From Natronomonas gomsonensis (GTDB taxonomy: Archaea > Halobacteriota > Halobacteria > Halobacteriales > Haloarculaceae): a stretch of DNA of 64,000 nucleotides. The stretch is from positions 2,852,001 through 2,916,000 of the forward strand of contig NZ_CP101323.1 of NCBI RefSeq assembly GCF_024300825.1. The letters run 5' to 3'. Position 1 is the stretch's first letter; the number at the start of each line of letters is the position of its first letter. This document shows positions 24,446 through 33,435 of this stretch, piece after piece. The notes under the pieces are model-generated. The model saw only the letters and a list, made by a program, of their open reading frames with translations, was not told the DNA's origin and searched no databases. Both the position numbers and the translations under genes were made by a program.

Positions 24446-25306
24446 TCACCCCTCGTCCGTCAGCCCGCGGAAGAACGCTGGGACCTCCTGTGAGGCGACA
24501 GCGGTACCGGGGACGGGAAGGTCGACCGACTCAGCAAGATCAAGCGCGAGCAAGAGATCCTTCTGACAGATGTGGGCGACCCCATCCCAACCACCCGGCT
24601 GGACGTCATCCCATCCGTCCGTGAGCCATTCCCAGTTCTCCAGTACGAAACTGTCGGCCGAACTCTCAGCCATCACCGCCAGAAGGTCCTTTTGATCGAG
24701 CCCCCACTCCGTACCAAGGGCGACCCCCTCGGCAGTCGTCATCATGTTGGAGATCCCCACGAGATTGTTCGCGATTTTTGCCACCTCGCCGCTACCGACG
24801 TCGCCCATCGCGTGCACATTTGCCCCCATCGAATCGAGATATGGACGAACATAATCGAGTGCCTGCTCGTCACCGCCAACCATAAACGCGAGGTCAGCCG
24901 ACTCAGCACGGGTACGCGTACCACTGACCGGGGCGTCGAGGACGGTCACGTTCCCGGGCGCCGTCTCTGCCAGTTGTTCGGGCGTCTCGGGGTGAATGGT
25001 GCTGTGTATCAATACAAGCGTCTCATCGCCACAGTGATCGAAGACACCATCGGGCCCGGCGACGACGTTCTTGACTTGATCGTCGTCCTGAACGATGACC
25101 GAGACGATGGCGCATTCGGTTGCCAGAGCGGCAAGGCTGTCTGTACGGTCACCGCCCGCCTCAACGAATGCCGCCAGTATCTCTTCACGGAGGTCGAATC
25201 CGGTGACGTCAAATCCCGCCTTGATCGCATTTTTTGCCATGGGCATCCCCATAGTCCCGAGGCCGACGAAGCCGATACTGGTCTCCGATACGGGTCTCTC
25301 CAACAT
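24446..25306 (-). CDS. 3-hydroxyisobutyrate dehydrogenase-like (beta-hydroxyacid) oxidoreductase
   Basis: NAD(P)-dependent beta-hydroxyacid dehydrogenase of about 286 residues. The Rossmann motif is IGFVGLGTMGMPMAKNAIKAG, of which GLGTMG is invariant; the substrate-binding segment is LDAPVSGTRTRAESADLAFMVGG; the catalytic Lys lies in GSGEVAKIANNLVGI. It could oxidise 3-hydroxyisobutyrate, tartronate semialdehyde or a similar C3-C4 hydroxyacid released by the lyases of the island. ATG 25306 (MLERP) is preferred to the first ATG because the upstream residues (MRHCTC) are not family-like; a TTG-type start still closer to the fold is possible. Confidence 0.88.
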   Translation of the reverse strand: MLERPVSETSIGFVGLGTMGMPMAKNAIKAGFDVTGFDLREEILAAFVEAGGDRTDSLAALATECAIVSVIVQDDDQVKNVVAGPDGVFDHCGDETLVLIHSTIHPETPEQLAETAPGNVTVLDAPVSGTRTRAESADLAFMVGGDEQALDYVRPYLDSMGANVHAMGDVGSGEVAKIANNLVGISNMMTTAEGVALGTEWGLDQKDLLAVMAESSADSFVLENWEWLTDGWDDVQPGGWDGVAHICQKDLLLALDLAESVDLPVPGTAVASQEVPAFFRGLTDEG

Positions 25307-25468
25307 ACACGTGCAGTGTCTCACGCCAGTAATAAGTAGTGTTCGGAGACGTGATTAATAATCAATACTATCGAGCACAGTATTGACAGCGATGCTGGAC
25401 TAGGCCGCCAACACGGCTTCGGATCGAGCGAACGTTTAACCCGATTTCGTCAGTAGACCACTGACAGG

Positions 25469-25890
25469 ATGGAGTTCGACCTCAATCCCGAAACGGATGC
25501 TCAGAGGGGAGATTCGGCAGTTCGTCGTCAAGAAGTTCCGCCCGCTCCTCGATGATGTGCAGACAGCCAATTCGGCCTGCCCGAAGTATCCATCAGCATT
25601 CTACCAGCAGGTGGTGGCACTCGGCAACTCGCTGCCATCGCCGGTGCTGGCGTTGCCAAAGAACTCATTCTGACGGCTCGCATTTTCGATCCCGCCGAGG
25701 CTGACGAATGGGGACATCGTGAACCACGTCCATTCGCGCACGACATTTGATGACGCCGTGGAATCAATGGCCGCGGATATGGTTGAGAACGCCGCTTGCG
25801 TTCCGTCTAACGAAATGCACATTCGCCCCCATAGAAGAGAGCATTAACCGCGGAGAGTACCTCAAGGGGGCTCGACTTCGAGCAAACCTC
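25469..25890 (+). pseudogene. fused remnants of an acyl-CoA dehydrogenase and a crotonase
   Basis: From ATG 25469 the frame reads a dehydrogenase-type N-terminus (MEFDLNPETDAQR), then an extra G near 25513 shifts the frame, after which EIRQFVVKKFRPLLDDVQ continues. At about 25565 this joins directly to the middle of a crotonase: FGLPEVSISILPAGGGTRQ, then KELILTARIFDPAEADEWG. A further shift near 25716 gives IVNHVHSRTTFDDAVESMAADM, and a final scrambled part (INRGEYLKGARLRANLG) shows the crotonase C-terminus. At least three frame changes and a deletion junction mean no functional product. The remnants resemble enzymes present intact elsewhere in the island. Confidence 0.75.
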
Positions 25891-25930
25891 GGCCCAATCC
25901 CCTGCGGCCGCTACCAACCCACGCCATTAG

Positions 25931-25945
25931 TTCCGTATTCTCGAA
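25931..25945 (+). repeat. 15-bp direct repeat, copy 1
   Basis: TTCCGTATTCTCGAA, identical to 26540-26554, on the same strand 609 bp away. It could be a duplicated target or a recombination footprint. Confidence 0.5.
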
Positions 25946-26539
25946 TCTATTTGTCTTCATCTAATGCCTCAAGTAGGAGCTATCAGACGATTCTAGGGAA
26001 GTTTACTCCTATAATGTGGAATACTATGTCCTCTATTGCCGTTCGATTATGTGGAACAATATCATGTAACGGACGGCCTCATTGCCTCAACATGACTTTC
26101 GATGGTACCGTAGAGGTTCCGGCCGTTTTCTGGAAGGTATTAGAGTCTGGTTGGACCGCCGACCAATGCGATCGGCGAGAGTACCCGCTATCTGTCCACT
26201 CTTTATCTAATTTTCAAACTGAGACTCTATAGATCGGTTTTGTAGCTTTAATTAAGATCCTCTATAATTTATATGCAAGAAACCGTTCTTCACACGGTTA
26301 TCCACGAACCTTGTGAGAAACTGGCTTCTCAGCAAATCGCAAGATGTGAAGAGGTTTTCGACAAAGCCGTTTTGTATGTTTGAACCATCGCCTACAGCCT
26401 ATACTTCCTATTTCATCTTATGATCCTCAAGATACCTCATAAAAACCATTAGATAGCGACCGAATCTTTGTCTCTTCGATGTCTGTTTTCACTTCACATA
26501 GCCATTACGATACTAGAATTGTAAAGGCCATTTTTTCTA

Positions 26540-26554
26540 TTCCGTATTCTCGAA
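26540..26554 (+). repeat. 15-bp direct repeat, copy 2
   Basis: TTCCGTATTCTCGAA, second copy of the repeat at 25931-25945, closing the A/T-rich segment. Confidence 0.5.
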
Positions 26555-26696
26555 CATAGCCAATAGGGTAACCATTCACATCATTAACGGACGGCCCAGT
26601 TCGGGCAGTAGCAGAGGGTATAAGGGGCGCTAACTAGCGTGGAATGACGTCACTCGCGGATGCACAGTGACAGAAACACAGGAGAGCGTTCCGGGA

Positions 26697-28229
26697 TCAG
26701 GCGCGGTACTTGTAACGCTGCTTCTTGCCGGTGGCGGTGCGTGCGAGTTCGTCGACAAGTTCGTAGACGCGGGGGCGCTTGTAGTCAGCCAGTCCCGTAT
26801 GTTCCTTACAGAACGTCTCTAGTTCGCCCTTATCAACAGTGCCATCTGTCGCCACGTAAGCCTTGACAACCTGTCCCCACTCCTCATCCGACTCACCAAC
26901 GACAGCGGCGGCCTCAACAGCCTCGTGCTGCTCTAGGGTCTCTTCGACCTCGATGGGCGAGACTAGTTCGCCGCCGCTCAGTATCATGTCGTCGGCACGT
27001 CCTGTGATAGTGAGGAAGCCGTCCACGCTCCTCACACCAAGGTCCCCGGTGTAATACCAGCCCCTTCGGAGCGACTCGTCCGTTGCTTCTTGATTCCCGA
27101 AGTAGTAGTCGAGTACAGCCCCACCAGAGACAATAACCTCACCCTCCTCACCCGCTGGCACTACCTCGTGGGGCTGGACATCTCGTTCTTGATCAAACTC
27201 GACGACTCGCACCTGTTTATCAGGGCTAGCTCGGCCGACTGTGCCGGCTTGCTCAGGTAGGTTCTCCGACCCGAGCGTTGAGTCGAGCAACGTCTCGGTC
27301 GTGCCGTAGCCGTTATAGATATTCGGCGTCAGATTCTCCAGCAGGTTGTTGGCGAGTTGTTCAGAGAGGGGCGATCCCATGCACATCATACACTCGAGCG
27401 ACGAGAAGTCACGCTGGTCGACATCGTCCATGTTCGCGATTCGCTGGGCGACGGTCGGCACACCCACGATGTGGGTAATACCCCGGTCCTCAATGAGAGC
27501 GGCCACCGGTTCGGGCTCCCAGTCCCTCGTGACGAGGATGGTCCCGCCGGCACAGATGGTCGGGTGGATGGTGAGATCGATTCCGCCAGCGTGGAACCAC
27601 GGCGACACCTGCAGTGCGACGCTGTCCTGCGAGAGTCCGAGATCGAGCATCCCCTCTTGTGCGCGGTTGAACGCTGTCTTCCCGGAGAAGGTGACGCCCT
27701 TCGGTGCGCCCGTGGTCCCGCTTGTGTAGAGGATGTAGGCGACATCGCCAGGATTCATGGGGATCTCCGGAGGTGTCTTGGCTGTCCCCGAGGAACGGAC
27801 GACGTCGTAGGATTCCCCGTCGGCTGGCTCGTCACCGACGCAGATTTTGTCCGGTGTCCGTACCGCCTCTTCGATGGCCCCTTCGACTTTCTCACCCACG
27901 TCAGCGTCGTACACGACGAACTCGGGGTTTACATCGTCGAAAATGTACTTGAAGTTGTCCTGTGCCAGCATGTAGTTCGCCGGGATGGGGACGGCACCGA
28001 CCTTGTAGATGGCGTACAACATCACCGGGAACTCTAGGGTATTGTACAGCACCATAGCGACCCGGTCGCCCTTCCGGAGGCCACGGTCCCGGAGCGCGTT
28101 CGCGAGTTTGTTAACCTCGCTATCGAACTCCTCGTACGTGTACGTCTGGTTTGATGGCAGATCAACCAGCGCAGTCTCGTTTGGACGCCACTCGAGGTTT
28201 CGCTCCAGCAGTTGTCGATGAGATAACAT
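26697..28229 (-). CDS. AMP-forming acyl-CoA ligase (fatty-acid/aryl-acid type)
   Basis: Ligase of about 510 residues. YILYTSGTTGAPKGVTFSG (near 170), GYGTTETLLD, the hinge GRADDMILSGGELVSPIEV and the catalytic Lys in TATGKKQRYKYRA at the extreme C-terminus mark a complete enzyme. It is shorter and only distantly related to the other three ligases of the island, so it probably handles a different acid. A TATA-like ATATTTTTAACG on the minus strand (28252-28264) sits about 28 bp ahead of ATG 28229, which is why this start is preferred over ATG 28241. It is divergent from the dehydrogenase at 28422. Confidence 0.92.
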   Translation of the reverse strand: MLSHRQLLERNLEWRPNETALVDLPSNQTYTYEEFDSEVNKLANALRDRGLRKGDRVAMVLYNTLEFPVMLYAIYKVGAVPIPANYMLAQDNFKYIFDDVNPEFVVYDADVGEKVEGAIEEAVRTPDKICVGDEPADGESYDVVRSSGTAKTPPEIPMNPGDVAYILYTSGTTGAPKGVTFSGKTAFNRAQEGMLDLGLSQDSVALQVSPWFHAGGIDLTIHPTICAGGTILVTRDWEPEPVAALIEDRGITHIVGVPTVAQRIANMDDVDQRDFSSLECMMCMGSPLSEQLANNLLENLTPNIYNGYGTTETLLDSTLGSENLPEQAGTVGRASPDKQVRVVEFDQERDVQPHEVVPAGEEGEVIVSGGAVLDYYFGNQEATDESLRRGWYYTGDLGVRSVDGFLTITGRADDMILSGGELVSPIEVEETLEQHEAVEAAAVVGESDEEWGQVVKAYVATDGTVDKGELETFCKEHTGLADYKRPRVYELVDELARTATGKKQRYKYRA

Positions 28230-28421
28230 CGGTCCATACACTACTTCGAAACGTTAAAAATATTGACCTACATGTAATATAGCCTTTACGAACAGCGGGC
28301 ATATGATAGCCAAATACGTTCCGGTGGAATCCGGATTTTAATCCATTTTACATTCGGAACAAGCGGGTCTGAGTCGGGTTGACCGGAATCTATTTGCCGC
28401 GTGCATCCGTCGATAACAAGG

Positions 28422-29621
28422 ATGAGCGTAGTCACTGACGAGTTCGTTCAGCTGAGCGAGAACCAGAAACTGGTCCGGAACAGTATTCAGGACATCTGCG
28501 ACAACTTCGATCATGAGTATTGGCGCGAGCGGTCGGCGGCGGGCGAGTATCCCACTGAATTCGTTGACACCCTCTCAGAACAGGGCTGGATGGGGGCACT
28601 TATTCCCGAGGAGTACGGCGGTGCCGGGATGGCCACGACCGAGACTGTCGTTATGATGGAGGAGATTGCCGCTAGCGGCGGCGGATTCAGCGCGGCACAG
28701 GCCATTCACGGTGGCATCTACAACAGCGTACCACTGGTCAAGTATGGAAGTGAGGAGCAGAAAGAGCGTCTCCTCCCGGACATCGCGGCCGGAGACACGT
28801 CAATCCAAGCGTTCTGCCTCACGGAGCCCAACTCTGGATCGGACTCGACATCTATCGAGACGCGGGCCGAACGCGAGGGCGGCGAGTGGGTCATCTCTGG
28901 CCAGAAGATCTGGACCTCACGGCTCGACGTGAGCGATTACGCCATCGTTGTTGCACGCACGACGCCGAAAGAGGAGGTCGAAAAAAAGACTCAGGGCATT
29001 TCGATGTTCCTCGTGAATGTCGCGGATGCCGTCGAACAAGGCGGCCTCGAATACGACCAGATAGACAAGACAGCGAGCGATTTCGTTCACTCATACTCGG
29101 TCTACTTCGACGACCTCCGTATCCCGGGCGAGAACATACTCGGCGAGAAGGGTGACGGGTTCTACCAAGTGCTCGATGGGCTGAACGAGGAACGACTCGT
29201 CATTGCCGCGGAGTGTCTGGGGCTCGGTCGCCTCGCCATCGACCGCGGCGTCCAATACGCCAACGAACGCGAGGTGTTTGACCGTCCCATCGGCAAGAAC
29301 CAAGCGGTTCAGCATCCGCTAGCCGACGTGTACGCCCGCCTCCAGAGTGCAAAGCAGATGACCTACAACGCCGCCGAACAGGGCGAAGACGCCACCGACC
29401 TCGGGGCGCTCGCGAACATGTCGAAGTACCTCGCTTCGGACGCCGCTTTCGAGGCAGCGGACGCCGCCGTTCAGACCCATGGAGGGTTCGGTATCGCACG
29501 CGAGTACGACGTTGAGCGGTACTTCCGCGAGGCGCGACTGACTCGGCTGGTCCCTATCACACAGCAACTCGTCCTGAATTACGTCAGTGAGAAGGTACTT
29601 GGTCTCCCCCGTTCGTACTGA
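28422..29621 (+). CDS. acyl-CoA dehydrogenase
   Basis: Flavoprotein dehydrogenase of 399 residues. LIPEEYGGAGMATTE, FCLTEPNSGSDSTS and QTHGGFGIAREYDVERYFREAR are family hallmarks. The C-terminus reads LVPITQQLVLNYVSEKVLGL, so the usual EGT-borne Glu is absent here, as in the paralogue at 1-1168; the base may lie elsewhere, as in isovaleryl-CoA dehydrogenase types. ATG 28422 is preferred to GTG 28401 because the family-like sequence begins there. It is 8 bp ahead of the PrpD-like gene and begins a likely operon that continues through two MaoC genes. Confidence 0.9.
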   Translation: MSVVTDEFVQLSENQKLVRNSIQDICDNFDHEYWRERSAAGEYPTEFVDTLSEQGWMGALIPEEYGGAGMATTETVVMMEEIAASGGGFSAAQAIHGGIYNSVPLVKYGSEEQKERLLPDIAAGDTSIQAFCLTEPNSGSDSTSIETRAEREGGEWVISGQKIWTSRLDVSDYAIVVARTTPKEEVEKKTQGISMFLVNVADAVEQGGLEYDQIDKTASDFVHSYSVYFDDLRIPGENILGEKGDGFYQVLDGLNEERLVIAAECLGLGRLAIDRGVQYANEREVFDRPIGKNQAVQHPLADVYARLQSAKQMTYNAAEQGEDATDLGALANMSKYLASDAAFEAADAAVQTHGGFGIAREYDVERYFREARLTRLVPITQQLVLNYVSEKVLGLPRSY

Positions 29622-29629
29622 ACAACAAA

Positions 29630-30982
29630 ATGACACACACAATCGATGCCTCCCTCGCCGGCTTCGTCGCCGGGGCTACCGGGCCCGATATTCCGGACGA
29701 GGCACGACGGATAGCAGAACGTGCGTTCGTCGACACCGTCGGCGTGACACTCCCCGGTATCGTCGACCCTGCTGGTCGGACGACCCGCGCTGTGTTCGCC
29801 AGTAAGTGTGGCGGTCCGGCCAGTGTCCTCGGAACGACGGACGCCACGTCCGTGGCAGACGCAGCACTCGTCAACGGGACAGCTGGCCACGCCCTCGACT
29901 ACGACGATGTCACTTGGGGTGTCTGGCACCCGAGCGTCACTCTCGTCGCCCCCATCCTCGCCGTCGCCGAGCGTGAGGGGGCAAGCGGTATGGACGCAAT
30001 CACTGCGTTTGCCGTCGGATTCGAGACCCAGTGTTACCTCGCTGAGGCCCTCCTGCCAGGCCACTACGAGCGGGGCTGGCACGCCACCGCCACTTTCGGG
30101 ACGATTGGTTCCGCAGCCGCCGCCGTGTCCCTCCTCAACCTTGACGAGACCGCAACGCGACACGCTCTTAATGTCGCCGCGTCGATGCCCGCGGGGTTGA
30201 AATACAACTTCGGGACCATGACCAAACCACTGCATTCGGGGCTGGCGGCGCGGTCGGGCGTCACGGCCGCACTACTCGCCGCCGAGGGATTCACGGGCGC
30301 CGATGGTGCGCTGGGAACCGATCGTGGTTTCTGTGATCTCTACAGTGATAACGACGGTCCATCCGACGTAGATCCAGCGACCCTTGGCGACCCTTGGGCG
30401 CTCGTCGAGTACGGCTTGCAGGTCAAGAAGTACCCGTGCTGTTACTTCACTCACCCCGGAATCGCTGCGACCCAGCACCTCGTTGCGACCCACGACATCA
30501 AACCCGCTGATATCGAGCAGATTATCGTCACTGCCTCGCGGGGCGCTGCGGACGCGCTCCACTACTCGGACCCGTCGACGGGACTGGAGGCAAAGTTCTC
30601 GATGCAGTACGTCATCGCGTCGGCCGTCGCCCGTGACCGGGTCGGCCTCGCGGCGTTTGAAGACGACGCCATCAACAACCCTGCCGTCCAAGCCGTCCGC
30701 GAGCGCGTCGACTTTGAAGTCGACCCCGAGCTCGCGTACAACCCGTACCAGACAATGGTTAGCATTGAGACGACAGCCAGCGATCGATACTCGCACACGC
30801 AGGACCGGCCACCGGGAACGCCGGAGAATCCGCTTTCGGACGCCGAACTCCGGGCGAAGTTCGACGCGGTGGCGGCACACGCGCCCGACGGCATTGACGC
30901 TGATCGCGCTTATGACCTGTTGGACGACCTCCGGGCCGTCGAAGATGTTCAGACGCTGGTTAAGACACTGCGGTCGGTGTGA
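29630..30982 (+). CDS. MmgE/PrpD family protein (2-methylcitrate dehydratase / cis-aconitate decarboxylase fold)
   Basis: Protein of 450 residues, the normal length for MmgE/PrpD enzymes, which dehydrate 2-methylcitrate or decarboxylate cis-aconitate to itaconate. NGTAGHALDYDDV near residue 80, RGWHATATFGTIG near 145, KYNFGTMTKPLHSGLAARSG near 190 and KKYPCCYFTHPGIA near 265 are conserved family blocks, the last two lining the active site. Starting 8 bp after a dehydrogenase and followed by MaoC hydratases and a CoA-transferase, it fits a route in which a tricarboxylate or itaconate-like acid is made or consumed. The exact reaction cannot be read from sequence. Confidence 0.9.
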   Translation: MTHTIDASLAGFVAGATGPDIPDEARRIAERAFVDTVGVTLPGIVDPAGRTTRAVFASKCGGPASVLGTTDATSVADAALVNGTAGHALDYDDVTWGVWHPSVTLVAPILAVAEREGASGMDAITAFAVGFETQCYLAEALLPGHYERGWHATATFGTIGSAAAAVSLLNLDETATRHALNVAASMPAGLKYNFGTMTKPLHSGLAARSGVTAALLAAEGFTGADGALGTDRGFCDLYSDNDGPSDVDPATLGDPWALVEYGLQVKKYPCCYFTHPGIAATQHLVATHDIKPADIEQIIVTASRGAADALHYSDPSTGLEAKFSMQYVIASAVARDRVGLAAFEDDAINNPAVQAVRERVDFEVDPELAYNPYQTMVSIETTASDRYSHTQDRPPGTPENPLSDAELRAKFDAVAAHAPDGIDADRAYDLLDDLRAVEDVQTLVKTLRSV

Positions 30983-31073
30983 CTCGTGGGACCACATTTA
31001 TTAGCCCACCGCGACTTCAGAGCAACGACTGCGGCGATACAGACTGTCGCCTCGGCAGCGCCAGAGACAAACA

Positions 31074-31580
31074 ATGCCCACGAAACCACTCTCTGAACTC
31101 AAAGCACAGGTCGGTCAGAGCGTACAGACAGTTGAGAAGCTCGAGATAGAGGCCGGTAAGGTCGAAGAATTCGCGCGCGCGTTCCGCGACGACAGCTCCG
31201 TCTTCCGGGACGAGGAGGCGGCACAGGAGGCAGGGTACGACAGCATCCCAGCCCCCCTGACGTTCACCCGAATCGCGTACTTTCCGCGGTACCGCCCTGA
31301 CGATATCGGTGCCAACCTCGGGTTCGACCTTGGTCTCCGCAAGGAGAACATCCTCCACGGCGAGCAGGAATACGAATACGAACGTCCGCCCGTGTTCGGC
31401 GACATCCTCTCCGGGACGACTACCTTGGTCGATGTCTACCAGTCCGAAGGGAGCCGCGGCGGGACGATGACCTTCTGCGTCTATGAGACGGAGTATCGTG
31501 ACCAAGACGACCAACTGGTGTTGACGGAGCGCCTCACGCGCATTGAAACCGGCGGCGACAGTAAGGAGGAAGACGAATGA
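31074..31580 (+). CDS. MaoC N-terminal-type (FAS1-like) hydratase subunit
   Basis: Hot-dog protein of 168 residues matching the non-catalytic or N-terminal half of two-domain hydratases. GKVEEFARAFRDDSSVFRDEEAA and the segment APLTFTRIAYFPRYRP are typical, followed by LHGEQEYEYERPPVFGDIL. The stop overlaps the ATG of the next MaoC gene by 4 bp (ATGA), so the two are expected to form one heteromeric enzyme, a split version of the fused mesaconyl-CoA or itaconyl-CoA hydratases. The gene is 91 bp after the PrpD-like gene. Confidence 0.85.
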   Translation: MPTKPLSELKAQVGQSVQTVEKLEIEAGKVEEFARAFRDDSSVFRDEEAAQEAGYDSIPAPLTFTRIAYFPRYRPDDIGANLGFDLGLRKENILHGEQEYEYERPPVFGDILSGTTTLVDVYQSEGSRGGTMTFCVYETEYRDQDDQLVLTERLTRIETGGDSKEEDE

Positions 31581-32017
31581 GCGACGCCAGCCAGCGGTCC
31601 CCAACTGCAGCTGACCTCGCCGTCGGAGATGCCGGCCCGGAACTCGTCATTGAGAATCTCGAACGAAAAGACTTCGTGAAGTATGCCGGGGCGAGCGGCG
31701 ACTTCAACCCTTTGCACTACGACGAACCGTACGCGAAGGCAAATGGTAATGACAGCGTCTTCGGACAAGGGATGCTGACCGCGGGCTACGTTGCCCGCAT
31801 GGTGACCAACTGGTTCGGTATTGACCGTATCTCGAACTTCAGCGTTCGGTTTCAGGCTCGGGTCTGGCCGGGCGATACGATCACCATCACCGGCGAAGTA
31901 ACCGATGTTACAGAGACAGACGACGGTGCGACCATCACGGCCGATCTCGTTGCCACCAATCAAAACGGCGATGCAGTCATCACCGGGTCAGTGACAACCG
32001 ACCTACCGGCCGAGTGA
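31577..32017 (+). CDS. MaoC-like hydratase, catalytic subunit
   Basis: Hot-dog hydratase of 146 residues. DFVKYAGASGDFNPLHYDEPYA contains the catalytic Asp/His (D-F-N-P-L-H), followed by VFGQGMLTAGYVARMV and RVWPGDTITITGEV. The partner gene immediately upstream overlaps by 4 bp. Together they should add water across an enoyl-CoA such as mesaconyl- or itaconyl-CoA, giving a CitE-cleavable product. Specificity is an inference from neighbours. Confidence 0.9.
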   Translation: MSDASQRSPTAADLAVGDAGPELVIENLERKDFVKYAGASGDFNPLHYDEPYAKANGNDSVFGQGMLTAGYVARMVTNWFGIDRISNFSVRFQARVWPGDTITITGEVTDVTETDDGATITADLVATNQNGDAVITGSVTTDLPAE

Positions 32018-32145
32018 CAGCCACGGCAGTTCGTGTGACCGAATGTCCACGGGCACCATCAAGTTGGTATCGACACCGTTGTCCGATCAATGGCTGTAAC
32101 GGAAGCCCACACAAGGTTTAGGTAGTTGGCTCCCGGCGTTACACT

Positions 32146-33321
32146 GTGAATCTCAGCACACTCCGTGTCCTTGACCTGACGCGTCTGCTGCCCGGTCCGT
32201 TCGCAACCCAGTTAATTGCCGACCTCGGGGCAGACGTCGTGAAGGTTGAGGATACAGACCGTGGCGACTACGCACGCGAGATAGACCCACAGTCGAAGAC
32301 GGGCGTTGGGACGGTATTCGAAGCGGTGAACCGTGGGAAGCGGAGTGTCGCCATCGATCTCAAGTCGGACGAGGGTCGACAGGCGTTCTACGACCTCGTG
32401 GAGACGGCGGATGTGGTCATCGAGGGATTCAGGCCCGGCGTTGTCGACCGACTCGGTGTTGACTACGACACGCTCACCGAGTATAACGAAGACCTTGTCT
32501 ACTGCTCGCTCTCGGGGTTCGGCCAAGACAGTCCACTAGCCAATCGCCCAGGACATGATCTCAACTACGCCGCGCTGTCGGGCTTTCTCGACCTTGACAG
32601 AGCCGATACCGACAGTACTCCCCACCCTCCGGGGTTTCCGGTTGTCGATATGGCGAGCGGGCTGTTCGCCGCATTTAGCATCCTCGGGGCACTTCTCGAC
32701 CGGACGTTCGGCGACGGTGCCGGCGAATACGTAGACGTCGCGATGGCGGACGTGATTACGGCCTTCGCACAGTACCACGTCGGCGACACACTTCGTGGGG
32801 AGGAACCCCGACCCGGTGAGTCCCGCCTCGGCGGTAAGTACCCCTGCTACGACGTGTACGAGACGGCCGATAGCCGGTATGTCGCCATCGCTGCGCTCGA
32901 ACCTCCCTTCTGGCTGGAGTTCTGTGCGGCCGTCGACCGCGAGGACCTCGTTGATGCCCACCTCAGTGACGACCCTGCAATCCGCGCAGAACTCCGTGCC
33001 GAACTCGAAGAGGTATTCTCGGCGGCGACCCGGGACGAGTGGGAGAGGCGGCTGAGTGACGTGGACGTCGCAACGATGGGCGTGTACACCCTCTCGGAGA
33101 CGCTGACACACGACCATACCGAAGCGCGAGACCTCCTTGTCGAGTTCGAGGACTGGCCCACACGGCTGGGATTCCCCGCGAAGATGCGGAGTGGATTGCA
33201 GGTCGACGGGTCGATACCCAGTCATGGCGAACACACCCACGCGCTCCTCCGAGAGGTCGGGCGTTCTAACGCGGAGGTCTCATCACTTGCCCAAGCCGGT
33301 GCGGTACACACCCTCAAGTAA
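32146..33321 (+). CDS. family III CoA-transferase / alpha-methylacyl-CoA racemase-like protein
   Basis: CaiB-family protein of 391 residues. LDLTRLLPGPFATQLIADLG with GADVVKVE is the N-terminal signature, the probable catalytic Asp is in FPVVDMASGLFAAF near residue 172, and YVDVAMADVITAFA follows. Its N-terminal and PGFPVVDMASG segments look more like alpha-methylacyl-CoA racemase than the other two transferases of the window, so it could epimerise a 2-methylacyl-CoA instead of moving CoA. The start is GTG 32146; a GGTTTAGGTAG box about 27 bp before it suggests a leaderless message of its own. Confidence 0.85.
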   Translation: MNLSTLRVLDLTRLLPGPFATQLIADLGADVVKVEDTDRGDYAREIDPQSKTGVGTVFEAVNRGKRSVAIDLKSDEGRQAFYDLVETADVVIEGFRPGVVDRLGVDYDTLTEYNEDLVYCSLSGFGQDSPLANRPGHDLNYAALSGFLDLDRADTDSTPHPPGFPVVDMASGLFAAFSILGALLDRTFGDGAGEYVDVAMADVITAFAQYHVGDTLRGEEPRPGESRLGGKYPCYDVYETADSRYVAIAALEPPFWLEFCAAVDREDLVDAHLSDDPAIRAELRAELEEVFSAATRDEWERRLSDVDVATMGVYTLSETLTHDHTEARDLLVEFEDWPTRLGFPAKMRSGLQVDGSIPSHGEHTHALLREVGRSNAEVSSLAQAGAVHTLK

Positions 33322-33402
33322 CCGCCTCAACATCCTGCCGAGGACAGTACCGCTGCACCGCCGGTCATGCCAAGTCGCGAGGGGTATCAGCGATCCTACA
33401 CA

Positions 33403-33412
33403 ACGTTTATAG
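33403..33412 (+). promoter_or_regulatory. TATA box of the dehydrogenase-ligase-lyase-SDR operon
   Basis: ACGTTTATAG, about 27 bp before ATG 33436, predicting a leaderless first gene. Confidence 0.5.
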
Positions 33413-33435
33413 GGGTTTCGGGGTTTCGGTGAGAC

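Larger units (their letters stand above)
25891..26690. other. A/T-rich region without a recognisable gene
   Basis: About 800 bp with visibly lower G+C than its surroundings and no supported coding frame. A frame around 26095-26232 (MTFDGTVEVPAVFWKVLESG) may be a fragment of an unknown protein but has no start, promoter or family match I can name. Two copies of a 15-bp direct repeat bracket most of the segment. With the pseudogene to its left, it looks like a scar of past insertion and deletion. Confidence 0.5.

Noticed and set aside
27357-28037. Plus-strand 226-codon frame inside the ligase at 26697-28229
   Set aside because: Fully covered by a ligase with all catalytic motifs on the other strand.
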